Below are positions 42,036 through 51,809 of a DNA stretch of 60,891 bases, one piece after another. Below the pieces are notes generated by a model, which ran no database searches, was not told where the DNA came from, and saw nothing but the letters and a program-made list of their open reading frames with translations. A program made the position numbers and the translations under genes. This DNA is from Candidatus Methylomirabilis sp. (GTDB lineage Bacteria; Methylomirabilota; Methylomirabilia; Methylomirabilales; Methylomirabilaceae), in assembly GCA_002634395.1 (NCBI GenBank), contig NSJM01000006.1, positions 1 to 60,891 on the forward strand, written 5' to 3'. How positions within the stretch are numbered: position 1 is the first letter of the stretch; each line of letters starts with the position of its first letter.

Positions 42036-43193
42036 CTAGGGCCACGAAACAGCCGCTTCCATCGCGGCATGATCAGTCGCGCGCGTCAGTGTCTCTCGCA
42101 CTACCTGTCGCAGTCGATCCAGACCATACCCGGTCAGCGCGGAACACGCCACCCTGAGGAGTGCGCTCTTTCCGGCCACAAAGGACGGCGCAATCCCGCT
42201 CGTCAGGAGATCGACCTTATTTAAGGCCTCAATGATCGGTTTGGCCGAAAGGCCGAGCTCGCTTAAGATCGCGTCTACGGCTTGCTTCTGCTCCATCATC
42301 TGGGGATGACTGGCGTCGATCACATGCAGTAGAAGATCGGCCTCGTTGAGCTCCTCCAGGGTGGCCTTGAACGCCGTCACCAATTGCGCGGGGAGGCGCC
42401 GGATGAACCCCACGGTATCGGAGAGCAAAAAGCTGAATCCATCGGCCATGGCGACCAGGCGCAGGATGGGATCAAGCGTCACAAAAAGCGCGTCGTCGGT
42501 TCGGACGCCAGAGTGCGTGAGGGCATTAAAGAGCGTCGACTTGCCGGCATTGGTGTAGCCGACCAGGGCCACGATTGGGATCGCATGACGCTTTCGAGGC
42601 CGCCTCAGCAGCGCCCGATGACGGCGGACCTTGGCCAGATCCGCTCGGATCTTCGCCATACGCCGGCGGATCACACGGCGGTCGGTCTCGAGCTGGGTTT
42701 CGCCAGGGCCGCGGGTCCCGATACCGCCGCCAAGGCGTGACATCTCAACCCCTCGCCCGACGAGGCGCGGCAGCAGGTAGTCGAGCTGGGCCAGCTCCAC
42801 CTGGAGCTTACCCTCCCGGCTCCTTGCGCGCTGGGCGAAGATGTCCAGGATGAGCAAGGGTCGATCGACGGTCCTGTAGCCGGTCAGCTCCTCCAGGTTT
42901 CGCTGCTGCGAGCCGGACAACTCTTCGTCTACCACCAGCAGATCGATCTTCCCGCTCCACTGCGCCTTGATCTCCTGCGCCTTCCCCTTCCCGATCAGAT
43001 AGCGCGAGCCCGGAGCGTCCCGTTCCTGCAAGATCGTTCCCGCCACAACGGCCCCAGCCGACTCCGCCAGTCGGGCCAGTTCGACGAGCGAGTCCTCGGC
43101 CTCCCAGCGGGGGTTGCGCTTGCAGTGAATCCCCACCAGCAGCGCCCGTTCCTTTCTCTCGCTAAGCGGTGCGCTTACGATTATCGCCCTCAT
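42036..43193 (-). CDS. hflX: Ribosome-associated GTPase HflX
   Basis: HflX splits stalled or hibernating ribosomes. The protein of about 385 residues has the N-terminal HflX domain (LVELARLAESAGAVVAGTILQERDAPGSRYLIGKGKAQEIK), the coiled linker with the GGIGTRGPGETQLETDRR motif, and a GTPase domain with LVGYTNAGKSTLFNALT, DTVGFIRRLPAQLV and NKVD. I start it at the ATG at 43193; this overlaps the end of tyrA by 32 bp. Confidence 0.94.
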   Translation of the reverse strand: MRAIIVSAPLSERKERALLVGIHCKRNPRWEAEDSLVELARLAESAGAVVAGTILQERDAPGSRYLIGKGKAQEIKAQWSGKIDLLVVDEELSGSQQRNLEELTGYRTVDRPLLILDIFAQRARSREGKLQVELAQLDYLLPRLVGRGVEMSRLGGGIGTRGPGETQLETDRRVIRRRMAKIRADLAKVRRHRALLRRPRKRHAIPIVALVGYTNAGKSTLFNALTHSGVRTDDALFVTLDPILRLVAMADGFSFLLSDTVGFIRRLPAQLVTAFKATLEELNEADLLLHVIDASHPQMMEQKQAVDAILSELGLSAKPIIEALNKVDLLTSGIAPSFVAGKSALLRVACSALTGYGLDRLRQVVRETLTRATDHAAMEAAVSWP

Positions 43194-44106
43194 TGCCACT
43201 TCCAAAGCCCTCTCGACAGGCCTTAGCCCTCGCAAACTTTCGGTAGAGCCCTTCCCCGTCTTCAGCGTTGATCATCACTGTCAGGTGGTCGAGGGCAGCC
43301 TGGAATTGTCCGATCATCTTCAGGATCGGTTGGCGATTCGCCAGACAGATATCGCGCCACATGACCGGATGACTCATGGCTACTCGCGTGAAATCTTTCA
43401 GGCCTCCTGCCGCAAATTCCCGCAGATCCTCGCCGCCCTCAGCTAAATCGAGTATCGCGCCCATCAGCGCATACGCGACGACATGCGGCATGTGGCTGAC
43501 CGCCGCGAAGATCTCATCATGGCGAGTCGGGCTCATCACCAGCACCTCTGATCCTATGGCCCTCCACAGGGTGCGTACCCGCAGGACGGCGGCAGGATCG
43601 GTGGAGGCGTTCGGGGTAAGCACGCACTTACTATCAACGAACAGCTCGGCCGACGCCGCGTGCGGCCCGGACTTCTCCCGCCCGGTGATCGGGTGGCCTG
43701 GCACTCCATTTCCACCTGGCAGCAACCGCTCCATTGCGGCCGCAACCTGGCCTTTCACGCTCCCCACGTCCGTCACCACCGCATCCGGAGCGAGATGCGG
43801 GGCGATCCGCGCGATGGTCGGCACTATCGCGCCCACCGGCACGGCCAGGAGTATCAGGTCGGCCCCTTCCACAGCGGCCGCGGCGTCCGCAAAGGCCTGA
43901 TCCACCACGCCCAGCGCGATCGCGTGCCGACAATGATCCGGCACTTCGTCGGCTCCGCGAATCTCTTCGGCCAGACCATGAGCGCGACAGGCAAGCCCGA
44001 CACTTGCACCGATCAGACCCAAGCCGACAATCGCAAGTCGCCGCACAATGGGTGAAGGCGACGAGACGGTCGCGTCAGGTGGCTCCGGCCTTGCTCCAGG
44101 AATCAC
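43162..44106 (-). CDS. tyrA: Prephenate/arogenate dehydrogenase
   Basis: This enzyme oxidatively decarboxylates prephenate (or arogenate) towards tyrosine. The 314-residue protein has a Rossmann motif (LAIVGLGLIGASVGLACR), the VTDVGSVKG motif and PGHPITGREKSGPHAAS, in which the His is catalytic. It is monofunctional: no chorismate mutase or ACT domain is seen. The GTG start overlaps the stop of the DAHP synthase gene (GTGA). Confidence 0.92.
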   Translation of the reverse strand: MIPGARPEPPDATVSSPSPIVRRLAIVGLGLIGASVGLACRAHGLAEEIRGADEVPDHCRHAIALGVVDQAFADAAAAVEGADLILLAVPVGAIVPTIARIAPHLAPDAVVTDVGSVKGQVAAAMERLLPGGNGVPGHPITGREKSGPHAASAELFVDSKCVLTPNASTDPAAVLRVRTLWRAIGSEVLVMSPTRHDEIFAAVSHMPHVVAYALMGAILDLAEGGEDLREFAAGGLKDFTRVAMSHPVMWRDICLANRQPILKMIGQFQAALDHLTVMINAEDGEGLYRKFARAKACREGFGSGNEGDNRKRTA

Positions 44107-45116
44107 AGTGACCGTCCTACGGCCTGGGCCACCCTGCTGAGCTCGTCCATCAGCTTCTCGAATGTGGTCGGCAGCAGCGCTTGCGGCCCATCAGACAGGG
44201 CTTCCTCGGGATGAGGGTGAACCTCGACCATAATGCCGTCGGCGCCGGCCGCCACCGCGGCCAAGGCCATCGGTGAGACCAGATGCCACTTGCCTGTCGC
44301 ATGACTCGGGTCGACAACCACCGGCAAGTGCGAAAGCCGCTTGATCAGGGGAACAGCCGATAGATCCAAGGTATTGCGGGTGGCGTCTTCAAAGGTTCTG
44401 ATCCCGCGCTCACACAGGATAACGTCGTAGTTCCCCTCCGACAGGATGTACTCGGCTGCGAGCAACAGATCTTTAACGGTACAGCTCAGCCCCCGCTTCA
44501 GGAGGACCGGCTTCCGACGGCACCCGACCTCTTTCAGAAGCTTGAAGTTTTGCATGTTCCGCGCCCCGATCTGGACCAGATCGGCGCACTGATAGACCTG
44601 AGGGGCGTCCCGGGCGTCCATCAGCTCTGTCGCGATCGGTAATCCGGTCTCCGCCTTGGCCTCGGACAAATAGGCCAGCCCCTCTTCGCCGAGACCTTGA
44701 AAGGTGTACGGGGAGGTCCGAGGCTTGTAGGCGCCACCTCGCAGGATGTGCCCTCCGGCAGCCTTCACGCACCTGGCGACCTGCAACAGGTTCTCCCGAT
44801 TCTCGACGGCGCACGGCCCGGCCATGACGACTACCTGTTTGCCGCCAACCAACACCCCGTCTATATCGACAATGGAGCCGTCGGGCTTGAATTCACGGCT
44901 GGCCAGTTTGTACGGCTTCAGCACAGGCAGGACCTGTTCCACAAAGGGAAATGCCTCTAACGGCCCCTCCTGCAGAACCCGCTCGTCGCCAATCGCGCCG
45001 ATGATGGTCCGCTCCGTCCCTTTCGAGATGTGGGCGGCCAAGCCGAAACTTTCGATCTTCTTGACGACCAAGGCGATTTCGGCCTCGGTCGCATGCGGTT
45101 TCAAAATGACAATCAT
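44103..45116 (-). CDS. aroF: 3-deoxy-7-phosphoheptulonate (DAHP) synthase with N-terminal ferredoxin-like domain
   Basis: This enzyme condenses PEP and erythrose-4-phosphate, the first step of the shikimate pathway. The N-terminal 65 residues ([26 protein letters not shown]) form the ferredoxin-like regulatory domain of the Thermotoga-type enzymes. The TIM barrel shows [65 protein letters not shown] and [18 protein letters not shown]. Length 337. A GGAGG site precedes the ATG. Confidence 0.95.
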   Translation of the reverse strand: MIVILKPHATEAEIALVVKKIESFGLAAHISKGTERTIIGAIGDERVLQEGPLEAFPFVEQVLPVLKPYKLASREFKPDGSIVDIDGVLVGGKQVVVMAGPCAVENRENLLQVARCVKAAGGHILRGGAYKPRTSPYTFQGLGEEGLAYLSEAKAETGLPIATELMDARDAPQVYQCADLVQIGARNMQNFKLLKEVGCRRKPVLLKRGLSCTVKDLLLAAEYILSEGNYDVILCERGIRTFEDATRNTLDLSAVPLIKRLSHLPVVVDPSHATGKWHLVSPMALAAVAAGADGIMVEVHPHPEEALSDGPQALLPTTFEKLMDELSRVAQAVGRSL

Positions 45117-45140
45117 TTTACGCCTCCGGCTATCAGCCGC

Positions 45141-45196
45141 CAGCAGTCAGCCATCAACTTTTTTCCTGTCTGCTGATCGCTGATTACTGACTGCTG
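45141..45196. repeat. Inverted repeat at the hisC stop
   Basis: The 10-bp arms CAGCAGTCAG (45141-45150) and CTGACTGCTG (45187-45196) flank further CAGC/GCTG units between hisC and the DAHP synthase gene. The downstream arm covers the last hisC codons. It may act as an attenuating or RNA-stabilising hairpin. Confidence 0.6.
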
Positions 45197-46299
45197 CCTT
45201 CTTGAAGCACACTCCTCAGCGCGTCGATGAATCGTTCGTTCTCAGGCGGCGTCCCGATGGTCACACGGATGTGGGTCTTCAATTGGGCTCCGCCCAGCGG
45301 GCGCACGATAACGCCCATTCGGAGTAGCGCATCGGCCATCGTCTGCCCGTCCTGCTTCAGATCGACCAACAGGAAATTGGCCACTGACGGCGGACACTCC
45401 AGCCCCAGACGCTGAAGCTCGCCGGACAGGTAGGCCCTGCCCAGCTCATTGACCTTTCGGCTGCTCGACAGGTGGGCGTGATCATCGAGGGCAGCCAGCG
45501 CAGCCCGCTGCGCCAACGCATTGACGTTAAAAGGCGCCCGTACCCGTTCGAGCAGTGCCACCATCGCCGGCGGCGCCATCCCATATCCGATTCGCAGCCC
45601 TGCCAAACCATAGATTTTGGAGAAGGTCCGAAGGACGATCGACCAGCGCTCCTGCCTGACGTATCCAAGGGAATCTGGCACCATCTCCGTCGGGACGTAC
45701 TCGATATACGCCTCATCGATAACTACAATAACATCTGCCGGGATGGCCTCCATAAATGCGGTCATCTCCGTCGGCCTCACAGCCGTACCGGTGGGATTGT
45801 TCGGATTGCCGACAAAGACCATCTTGGTTTTGGGGGTCACGGCCTTGGCCATCGCCTCAAGGTCGTGGGTCCACGCCTTCAGCGGTACGCGGACTGTGGC
45901 GCACCCCTGCAGATGGGTCAGCATCCCGTAGACGACAAATGCCGGATCAGCGATGACCACTTCGTCTCCCGGGAGCAAGAAGCAGCGAGCCATCAGCTCA
46001 AGGAGTTCGTTGCAGCCGTTTCCCAGGACCAGATGGCCCGGTGTCAGCCCCAGGTGCCTTGCCAGCCCCTGCTTCAGGTAATAGCCGCCGCCATCGGGAT
46101 ACCGGTGACTCTCCGGCAGCGCGTCCTGTAAGGCGCGCAGTGCCAGCGGCGAAGGACCCAGCGGATTCTCATTTGAAGCCAGCTTGATGGCCCCTGTAAT
46201 CCCGAGTTCCCGCTCCACTTCCCCGATCGGCTTCCCGGGGGTGTAAGGAACGAGTCCATGAAGATACGGGGAGGCAAGCTCTTCCAACATCTTGGCCAT
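45184..46299 (-). CDS. hisC: Histidinol-phosphate / aromatic aminotransferase
   Basis: The 371-residue class I/II PLP aminotransferase has IKLASNENPLGPSPLALRAL, GNGCNELLELMARCF, NPNNPTGTAV, VVIDEAYIEYV, and FSKIYGLAGLRIGYG with the PLP Lys. The family is HisC. Because it sits between pheA and the DAHP synthase and tyrA genes, it may mainly transaminate phenylpyruvate, hydroxyphenylpyruvate or prephenate; it could serve both pathways. No other his genes are in the window. Confidence 0.92.
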   Translation of the reverse strand: MAKMLEELASPYLHGLVPYTPGKPIGEVERELGITGAIKLASNENPLGPSPLALRALQDALPESHRYPDGGGYYLKQGLARHLGLTPGHLVLGNGCNELLELMARCFLLPGDEVVIADPAFVVYGMLTHLQGCATVRVPLKAWTHDLEAMAKAVTPKTKMVFVGNPNNPTGTAVRPTEMTAFMEAIPADVIVVIDEAYIEYVPTEMVPDSLGYVRQERWSIVLRTFSKIYGLAGLRIGYGMAPPAMVALLERVRAPFNVNALAQRAALAALDDHAHLSSSRKVNELGRAYLSGELQRLGLECPPSVANFLLVDLKQDGQTMADALLRMGVIVRPLGGAQLKTHIRVTIGTPPENERFIDALRSVLQEGSSQ

Positions 46300-46315
46300 G
46301 ACGCTGAGGGTTCTC

Positions 46316-47392
46316 CTAGGCCTCGATCGAGCTGCCCTTAGGATACGAACCGAGAACCTTCAGGAAGAGACACTCCTCCTGCAAGAGCGCGAGCGCCGCC
46401 TTGACAGGCTCATCGGCAATATGGCCCTCAATATCCAAATAGAAAATATACTCCCAGGCTTTAGTCTTGGATGGACGAGACTCGACCTTGGTCAGGTTAA
46501 TCTGATGCTTCGCGAACGGTTCCAGGATACGATACAGCGCCCCGACCCGGTCTTTAATCGAGAACATCAAGGAGGTTTTATCACGGTTACTGGGTGCAGT
46601 TGGGGTCTGACTTATTATCAAGAATCTCGTGAAATTACGAGAAGTATCCTCAATTTTCCGCGAAATCACTTTAAGTTTGTATAGACTGGCAGCCAGTTCA
46701 CTCGCAATCGCAGCCGCTGTCGATTCCTTTGTCGCAAGCTTCGCCGCCGCAGCCGTACTCGAAGCCTCATAGAGCGGAACCCGCGGCAGATTCGCCTCCA
46801 GCCATTTCCTGGACTGAGCGAAGGCATGCGGATGCGAGTAGACCTTTTTTACCTTCTTCAAATCGCCTGATTTCGACAGGAGGCTGTGAGAGACCTCCAT
46901 GAGAATCTCCCCACAGATCTTCAGGTCTGACTCCACAAACATATCCAGTGTGTGACTGACCACACCTTCACTGGAGTTCTCGATCGGCACCACCCCGTAT
47001 TCGACGTTTCCCTTTTCCACCTCGGCAAAGACATCGCCGATCGAGCGGACCGGCACAAAGTGGGCCGAACCACCAAATCGCCTGGAGCAGGCCAAGTGCG
47101 TAAACGTCCCCTCCGGGCCAAGATAGGCCAGCTTCAACGGACCCTCCAGGGATCGACAGGCTGAGATGATCTCGCGAAAAACGGGCCTGATCGCGTGGAC
47201 TGGAAAGCGACCCGTATTTTGCCGCGCCAGGCGAGTAAAGATCTCCTCCTCACGCTGTGGAACGTGAAGGCTCATCTTTGCCTTGGCCTTCTCCTGCCCG
47301 ATCCCGAACACAAGCTCGGCGCGTTCACTCAGCAGCGATACGATCTTCGTATCGATCTGATCGATCTTACGCCGTAATCTGGTAATCTTCAT
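46316..47392 (-). CDS. pheA: Bifunctional chorismate mutase / prephenate dehydratase
   Basis: The 358-residue protein has an N-terminal AroQ chorismate mutase (KITRLRRKIDQIDTKIVSLLSERAELVFGIGQEK), the prephenate dehydratase domain (LAYLGPEGTFTHLACSRRFG, VVPIENSSEGVVSHTLDMFV, and the TRFLII catalytic Thr-Arg-Phe segment) and a C-terminal ACT domain for phenylalanine feedback (SLMFSIKDRVGALYRILEPFAKHQINLTKVESRPSKT, with an ESRP-like motif). The ATG at 47392 follows GGAG and overlaps the rluB stop. Confidence 0.95.
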   Translation of the reverse strand: MKITRLRRKIDQIDTKIVSLLSERAELVFGIGQEKAKAKMSLHVPQREEEIFTRLARQNTGRFPVHAIRPVFREIISACRSLEGPLKLAYLGPEGTFTHLACSRRFGGSAHFVPVRSIGDVFAEVEKGNVEYGVVPIENSSEGVVSHTLDMFVESDLKICGEILMEVSHSLLSKSGDLKKVKKVYSHPHAFAQSRKWLEANLPRVPLYEASSTAAAAKLATKESTAAAIASELAASLYKLKVISRKIEDTSRNFTRFLIISQTPTAPSNRDKTSLMFSIKDRVGALYRILEPFAKHQINLTKVESRPSKTKAWEYIFYLDIEGHIADEPVKAALALLQEECLFLKVLGSYPKGSSIEA

Positions 47393-48216
47393 CCGGTTCT
47401 CCAGTCCTCTCGTGGGCGTGCACCGCCCCCCGTTCCAGACCCATACGTGGTTCTCCGCCTCACCGCGCGACGGATGTTCGCAAGCTCCCTGGAGGAGAGT
47501 CGGCGCCAGCACCCTTTAGGAAGACTCCCCAACATGATCGGACCAAGGCGAACCCTTTGAAGTCGCAGCACCGGGTGACCAATCGCGTCGCATAGCCGCC
47601 GGATCTCGTGATATCGTCCCTGCTGCACAACAAGTTTCAGCCATGCGAATCCAACTGCATGACTTACAATCTCGGCTTGAGTGGCCCACAGCCTCTCCCC
47701 ATCCGACACGATCCCTGCTTTCAACTGATCCAGATCGGCGGGTGTGGGACATCCACGCACCTTGGCGCGATACTCCTTCTCAACCTCAAAGCTGGGGTGC
47801 ATGATTCCGTAGGCTAACGCCCCATCATTCGTCAGAAGTATGAGCCCCTCTGTCTGGTAGTCAAGACGCCCGGCAGGAAAGAGTCTGGGCAACCCATGCG
47901 GCGGCAATAGGTCACGGATAACGGGTCGCCCTCGTGGATCGGATAACGACGTTAACACGCCGGCCGGCTTATTGAGGACAAGATAGACAAGATCGTCCGA
48001 TGGCGTGGCGGGCCTACCGTCGCATCTGACCTCATCGAGACCCGGTGAGACCTTGGTCCCAAGCTCCGTGACAACCCGACCATTGACACGGACCTTCCCC
48101 TCGAGGATCAGCTTCTCGCAGCTCCTGCGCGATCCCAATCCGGTTCGCGCCAGATACCGCTGTAGCCGTTCCTGTTCACCACTGGTCAACTCACTCCGTC
48201 TGCCCGGTGTGTTCAA
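47389..48216 (-). CDS. rluB: 23S rRNA pseudouridine synthase (RluB-like)
   Basis: The protein has 275 residues. An N-terminal S4 domain (ERLQRYLARTGLGSRRSCEKLILEGKVRVNG) precedes the catalytic domain with PAGRLDYQTEGLILLTNDG, which holds the catalytic Asp, and KGCWRRLSSRELANIR near the end. It modifies U2605 of 23S rRNA in E. coli; here the exact site is unproven. The start overlaps scpB by 26 bp, so a slightly later start is possible. Confidence 0.92.
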   Translation of the reverse strand: MNTPGRRSELTSGEQERLQRYLARTGLGSRRSCEKLILEGKVRVNGRVVTELGTKVSPGLDEVRCDGRPATPSDDLVYLVLNKPAGVLTSLSDPRGRPVIRDLLPPHGLPRLFPAGRLDYQTEGLILLTNDGALAYGIMHPSFEVEKEYRAKVRGCPTPADLDQLKAGIVSDGERLWATQAEIVSHAVGFAWLKLVVQQGRYHEIRRLCDAIGHPVLRLQRVRLGPIMLGSLPKGCWRRLSSRELANIRRAVRRRTTYGSGTGGGARPREDWRTG

Positions 48217-48784
48217 CTTCCTCGCACAAAGCCGCCTTCTCGGCTGCGTTCGGGATCAGCGCCTCGATCTCCTTCAGGATCGGCAACTCAGAAAGATCCT
48301 TGAACCCAAAGTATTCCAAAAAGGTCCGACTGGTTCCGTAGAGGATCGGCCTGCCTACCTCAGGCTTTCGTCCAAGGATCCGGACCAGATTCCGCTCCAC
48401 CAGCGTCTTTAACACCCCGTCCACCATCACCCCTCGGATTGCTTCAACCTCCGGTTTGGTAATCGGCTGCTTATAGGCAATGAGCGCCAGCGTCTCGAGC
48501 GCGGCCCTGGACAGCCTGACCGGTTTGGACCCACGGAGTCGCTGGATCCACGGGGCAGCCTCTGGTTTTGTCACGAGACGATAGCCTCCGGCGACCTCGC
48601 TTACAACAACTCCTCGATCCTGCTGCCGGCATTTGTCCTGTAAGTCGACGAGCAATCGACTCACCTCCGCCCTCGAACATCCATCGAGTATCTCCTCGAT
48701 GCGTTCCAGTGAGAGCGGCGCCTCAGAGGCAAATAACAACGCTTCAAGGACTCCGAGTGAGCCGAGATCAGCCGGACTGTCCAT
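48191..48784 (-). CDS. scpB: Segregation and condensation protein B
   Basis: ScpB is the winged-helix kite subunit of the SMC-ScpAB complex for chromosome compaction. The 197-residue protein has LEALLFASEAPLSLERIEEIL, GYRLVTKPEAAPWIQRL and LETLALIAYKQPITKPEVEAIRGV...LVERNLVRILGRKPEVGRPILYGTSRTFLEYFG. The start overlaps scpA by 17 bp. Confidence 0.94.
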   Translation of the reverse strand: MDSPADLGSLGVLEALLFASEAPLSLERIEEILDGCSRAEVSRLLVDLQDKCRQQDRGVVVSEVAGGYRLVTKPEAAPWIQRLRGSKPVRLSRAALETLALIAYKQPITKPEVEAIRGVMVDGVLKTLVERNLVRILGRKPEVGRPILYGTSRTFLEYFGFKDLSELPILKEIEALIPNAAEKAALCEEVEHTGQTE

Positions 48785-49505
48785 TGGTCTCCACCGCCGT
48801 TTCTACGGTTCGATAGATCATGATCTCACCCCCCGGCTCCGGTTGCCTGGCTCGGACCAAGCCCCGGCGCAAGAGTTCAAGCAGGGCAAGGAAAGTGCCG
48901 ACTAACAGGATACGTGTCGCCGCATCATCAAAGATGGCCAAGAACGGCAGTGGACTTTGCAGCGCCAGTTGATCCAACATTGCCACCATTCGCTCTCCTA
49001 CGTTGATCATCTCCGGAGTAATTTCAACCGTCTTCGTTTCCGGCGCCCGCTGCATCACCGCCATGAATGCGCGAAGCAGTTCGGAAAGGTTGACCTCCAG
49101 AGGACCTTCGGCAATCGGAACCGACGGATCGCCGGACCTGGTATAAAGCAGGGCCTGCTCCGCCTCCAATTCCTCAAACTTCATGGCCGCTTCCTTGAAC
49201 CGCCTGTACTCCAGGAGGCGTTCTACCAGCTCCTGCCGTGGGTCTTCCGCAGGCAGCCCCTCAGCTACCGACTCCTGGACCGGGATCAGCATCTTTGACT
49301 TGATGTGAATCAGTGTGGCAGCCAGCACCAGAAACTCTCCCGCAACTCCCAGATCCAGTTTCTCCATCCCCGCCAGGCATCCCAGATATTCCTGGGTAAT
49401 CTTGGCAATGGGAATATCGTAGATATCGATCTCGTTGACCTGAATCAGATAGAGCAGGAGATCCAGGGGTCCCTCAAACATCTCCAAACGAACGCGATAG
49501 CTCAT
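48768..49505 (-). CDS. scpA: Segregation and condensation protein A
   Basis: ScpA is the kleisin that bridges SMC heads. The N-terminal domain YRVRLEMFEGPLDLLLYLIQVNEIDIYDIPIAKITQEYL and following helix EFLVLAATLIHIKSKMLIP are characteristic, as is a C-terminal winged helix (VGTFLALLELLRRGLVRARQ). About 245 residues. It precedes scpB in a coupled pair; no smc gene is in the window. Confidence 0.94.
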   Translation of the reverse strand: MSYRVRLEMFEGPLDLLLYLIQVNEIDIYDIPIAKITQEYLGCLAGMEKLDLGVAGEFLVLAATLIHIKSKMLIPVQESVAEGLPAEDPRQELVERLLEYRRFKEAAMKFEELEAEQALLYTRSGDPSVPIAEGPLEVNLSELLRAFMAVMQRAPETKTVEITPEMINVGERMVAMLDQLALQSPLPFLAIFDDAATRILLVGTFLALLELLRRGLVRARQPEPGGEIMIYRTVETAVETNGQSG

Positions 49506-49508
49506 CAC

Positions 49509-49910
49509 TCAGCGCGCCACGATCCAAGACTCAATCTTGTCAAATCGCTTCGGACCGATTCCATCGACTTCCAGAAGCCCGCGAGTGCCGGCGAACGGGC
49601 CATAGGCCTTCCGATGCATAACGATCCGCTGGGCCAGCGTGGGACCGATCCCTGGTAATCCCTGAAGCGCTGCGGCGTCCGCATGGTTAATGTCTACCCG
49701 CCCGGTTGGCTTTACCTTTGCGACTCTGGTCTGCGCTGACGAGATGCGGGCTTGTACAAGCCGATCTTCGGGGAGATGAAGTGTTTGGAGATCGACGGCA
49801 TGGGGAGAGCTGAACGGACGGAGAATGACAGGACCCCATACAATGCCGGCAACAGCTACGCCGAAGAGGGCGGCGGCAATCGTCTCTCGCCTGGTATACA
49901 TCCCCTTCAC
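49509..49910 (-). CDS. ComEA-like helix-hairpin-helix protein
   Basis: The 133-residue protein has an N-terminal membrane anchor ([20 protein letters not shown]) and a C-terminal tandem HhH domain ([60 protein letters not shown]). This is the ComEA architecture for DNA binding outside the inner membrane in natural competence. Other competence genes are not nearby, so function is inferred from family only. The GTG start overlaps the lysC stop (GTGA). Confidence 0.88.
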   Translation of the reverse strand: MKGMYTRRETIAAALFGVAVAGIVWGPVILRPFSSPHAVDLQTLHLPEDRLVQARISSAQTRVAKVKPTGRVDINHADAAALQGLPGIGPTLAQRIVMHRKAYGPFAGTRGLLEVDGIGPKRFDKIESWIVAR

Positions 49911-51145
49911 GCACGATCCTCAACCACGTTGCGCTCGGCCAGGCCGAAGGTCTCGTGTAGAATCCGCACGGTCAGTTCGCCATACTTGGCATCGATCACA
50001 CAGGAGATCTTGATCTCTGAGGTACTGATCATCATGATGTTGATATTCTCACGTGCCAGGGTCTCAAACATCCTCGCCGCCACCCCGGAATGAGTCCGCA
50101 TTCCTACCCCGACGATAGAAACCTTCGCGATCCTGTCGTCACCCTCAACCTGCTGAGCGCCGATCTCCTTGGCGACACTGTTCACGAGCGACATCGCTTT
50201 GGGGAAGTCCGACTTCGGGACCGTAAACGAGATGTCGGTAGTCCCATCCTGGCTGATGTTCTGAACGATCATATCGACCACAATGTTGGCCTCCGCAACC
50301 CGGCCGAACAGCTTGGCCGCGATTCCCGGCCGATCCGCTACACGCAGCACAGTGATCTTCGCCTCGTTTCTGTCGTAGGCGATCCCCGAGACTACCACCC
50401 TCTCCATCTCCGCATCCTCCTGGACCACCAGTGTCCCTTGATTGGTATTGAAACTGGAACGGACGTGAACCGGGACGGCGTAATTCTTGGCATACTCCAC
50501 CGATCGGGCCTGAAGCACCTTTGCCCCGAGGCTGGCCATCTCGAGCATCTCGTCATAGGAGATCTTTTCGAGCTTCCTCGCCTCTGGGACAATATTCGGA
50601 TCAGCGGTATAGACCCCCTCCACGTCGGTATAGATTTCGCAGAGATCAGCCTTCAGGGCCGCCGCCATCGCCACCGCCGTCAGGTCTGATCCACCGCGCC
50701 CCAGCGTCGTGACGTCCTCTTCCGCTGTGACCCCCTGGAATCCGGCAACGATGACGACGGCGCCTTCCCGCAGCGCCTGTTGTGCCCGGTCGACCTCAAC
50801 GCTCACAATCTTTGCTTTGGTGTGGGCAGTGTCGGTCTGGATCCTGACCTGGGCTCCGGTAAACGAGCGGGCCTTGTATCCGTGCTGTTGGATAGCCAGC
50901 GACAGGAGACCGATCGAGATCTGTTCTCCGGTCGCCACGATGACATCAAGTTCGCGTTCATTAGGAGTATCGGAGATTTTGGCGGCAAGGCCTAACAGGC
51001 GGTCCGTCTCTCCGGCCATAGCTGAAACCACGACGACTAAGTCGTTTCCCTGAACCTTGGCCTCTACTACTCGACGGGCCACATTCTTGATCCGCTCCAC
51101 ATCCGCGACGGAACTGCCGCCATATTTCTGAACGATGAGAGACAT
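49907..51145 (-). CDS. lysC: Aspartate kinase
   Basis: This enzyme phosphorylates aspartate for lysine, threonine and methionine synthesis, and so feeds the threonine synthase encoded at 15-17 kb. The 412-residue protein starts with [19 protein letters not shown], has [34 protein letters not shown] and two C-terminal ACT domains ([30 protein letters not shown] and [32 protein letters not shown]). No internal start for a separate small subunit was examined in detail. Confidence 0.96.
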   Translation of the reverse strand: MSLIVQKYGGSSVADVERIKNVARRVVEAKVQGNDLVVVVSAMAGETDRLLGLAAKISDTPNERELDVIVATGEQISIGLLSLAIQQHGYKARSFTGAQVRIQTDTAHTKAKIVSVEVDRAQQALREGAVVIVAGFQGVTAEEDVTTLGRGGSDLTAVAMAAALKADLCEIYTDVEGVYTADPNIVPEARKLEKISYDEMLEMASLGAKVLQARSVEYAKNYAVPVHVRSSFNTNQGTLVVQEDAEMERVVVSGIAYDRNEAKITVLRVADRPGIAAKLFGRVAEANIVVDMIVQNISQDGTTDISFTVPKSDFPKAMSLVNSVAKEIGAQQVEGDDRIAKVSIVGVGMRTHSGVAARMFETLARENINIMMISTSEIKISCVIDAKYGELTVRILHETFGLAERNVVEDRA

Positions 51146-51154
51146 ATCTCACTC

Positions 51155-51787
51155 CTACAAGGTGAGCCGATCGCGCCGAGGCAGATCAGCTCTCTGCGGC
51201 TTTTGTCCGATCTTTCCCTCTTTCCCCGCCATGAGGCGTTCCAGGTTTTCTCGATGCCGGATGAGGATCACACAACAGATAACAGTCGTGACCCCCACAT
51301 AGGGCGGTCGGCCATCAAGAGCCCAAACGAGAACGGGGGACGCGATGCCGGCCACAAGGGCGGCAAGTGACGAATAGCGAAAGATGGCGGCCGTCAACAA
51401 CCAGACGCCCACAACCAGCAACGCGATCTTTGCAAACAGCGCGAGCAATACCCCCAAGGCGGTAGCAACCCCCTTCCCGCCGCGAAAGCCGAGAAAAACC
51501 GGATAGACATGACCCAGAAATGCAGCCAGTCCTACCGTCGCAACAAGCACCTCCGGCAAGCCAAGCAGCTTGCTCAGCGCGACAGGCGCCCAACCTTTCA
51601 GCGCATCCAGGGCAAGGGTAAGAGCGCCGGCCCTCGAACCCACAACACGGAGAACATTGGTGGCGCCGATGTTACCGCTTCCAACCTTACGGACATCTAC
51701 TCCTCCCGCCACCTTCGCAATCAGGAGACCGAATGGGATGGAACCGGAAAGATACCCCAGCGGAACAAGCCATATGCCTACGCTCAT
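51155..51787 (-). CDS. plsY: Acyl-phosphate glycerol-3-phosphate acyltransferase
   Basis: PlsY acylates glycerol-3-phosphate with acyl-phosphate at the membrane. The 210-residue protein has about five membrane helices and the three loop motifs LSGSIPFGLLIAKVAGGVDVRKVGSGNIGATNVLR, HVYPVFLGFRGGKGVATALGVLL and a C-terminal RHRENLERLMAGKE. It is followed by lysC with a 9-bp gap and preceded by pgsA, which joins it to phospholipid synthesis. Confidence 0.94.
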   Translation of the reverse strand: MSVGIWLVPLGYLSGSIPFGLLIAKVAGGVDVRKVGSGNIGATNVLRVVGSRAGALTLALDALKGWAPVALSKLLGLPEVLVATVGLAAFLGHVYPVFLGFRGGKGVATALGVLLALFAKIALLVVGVWLLTAAIFRYSSLAALVAGIASPVLVWALDGRPPYVGVTTVICCVILIRHRENLERLMAGKEGKIGQKPQRADLPRRDRLTL

Positions 51788-51809
51788 TGTCCTCCGGATA
51801 CGAAAGGGT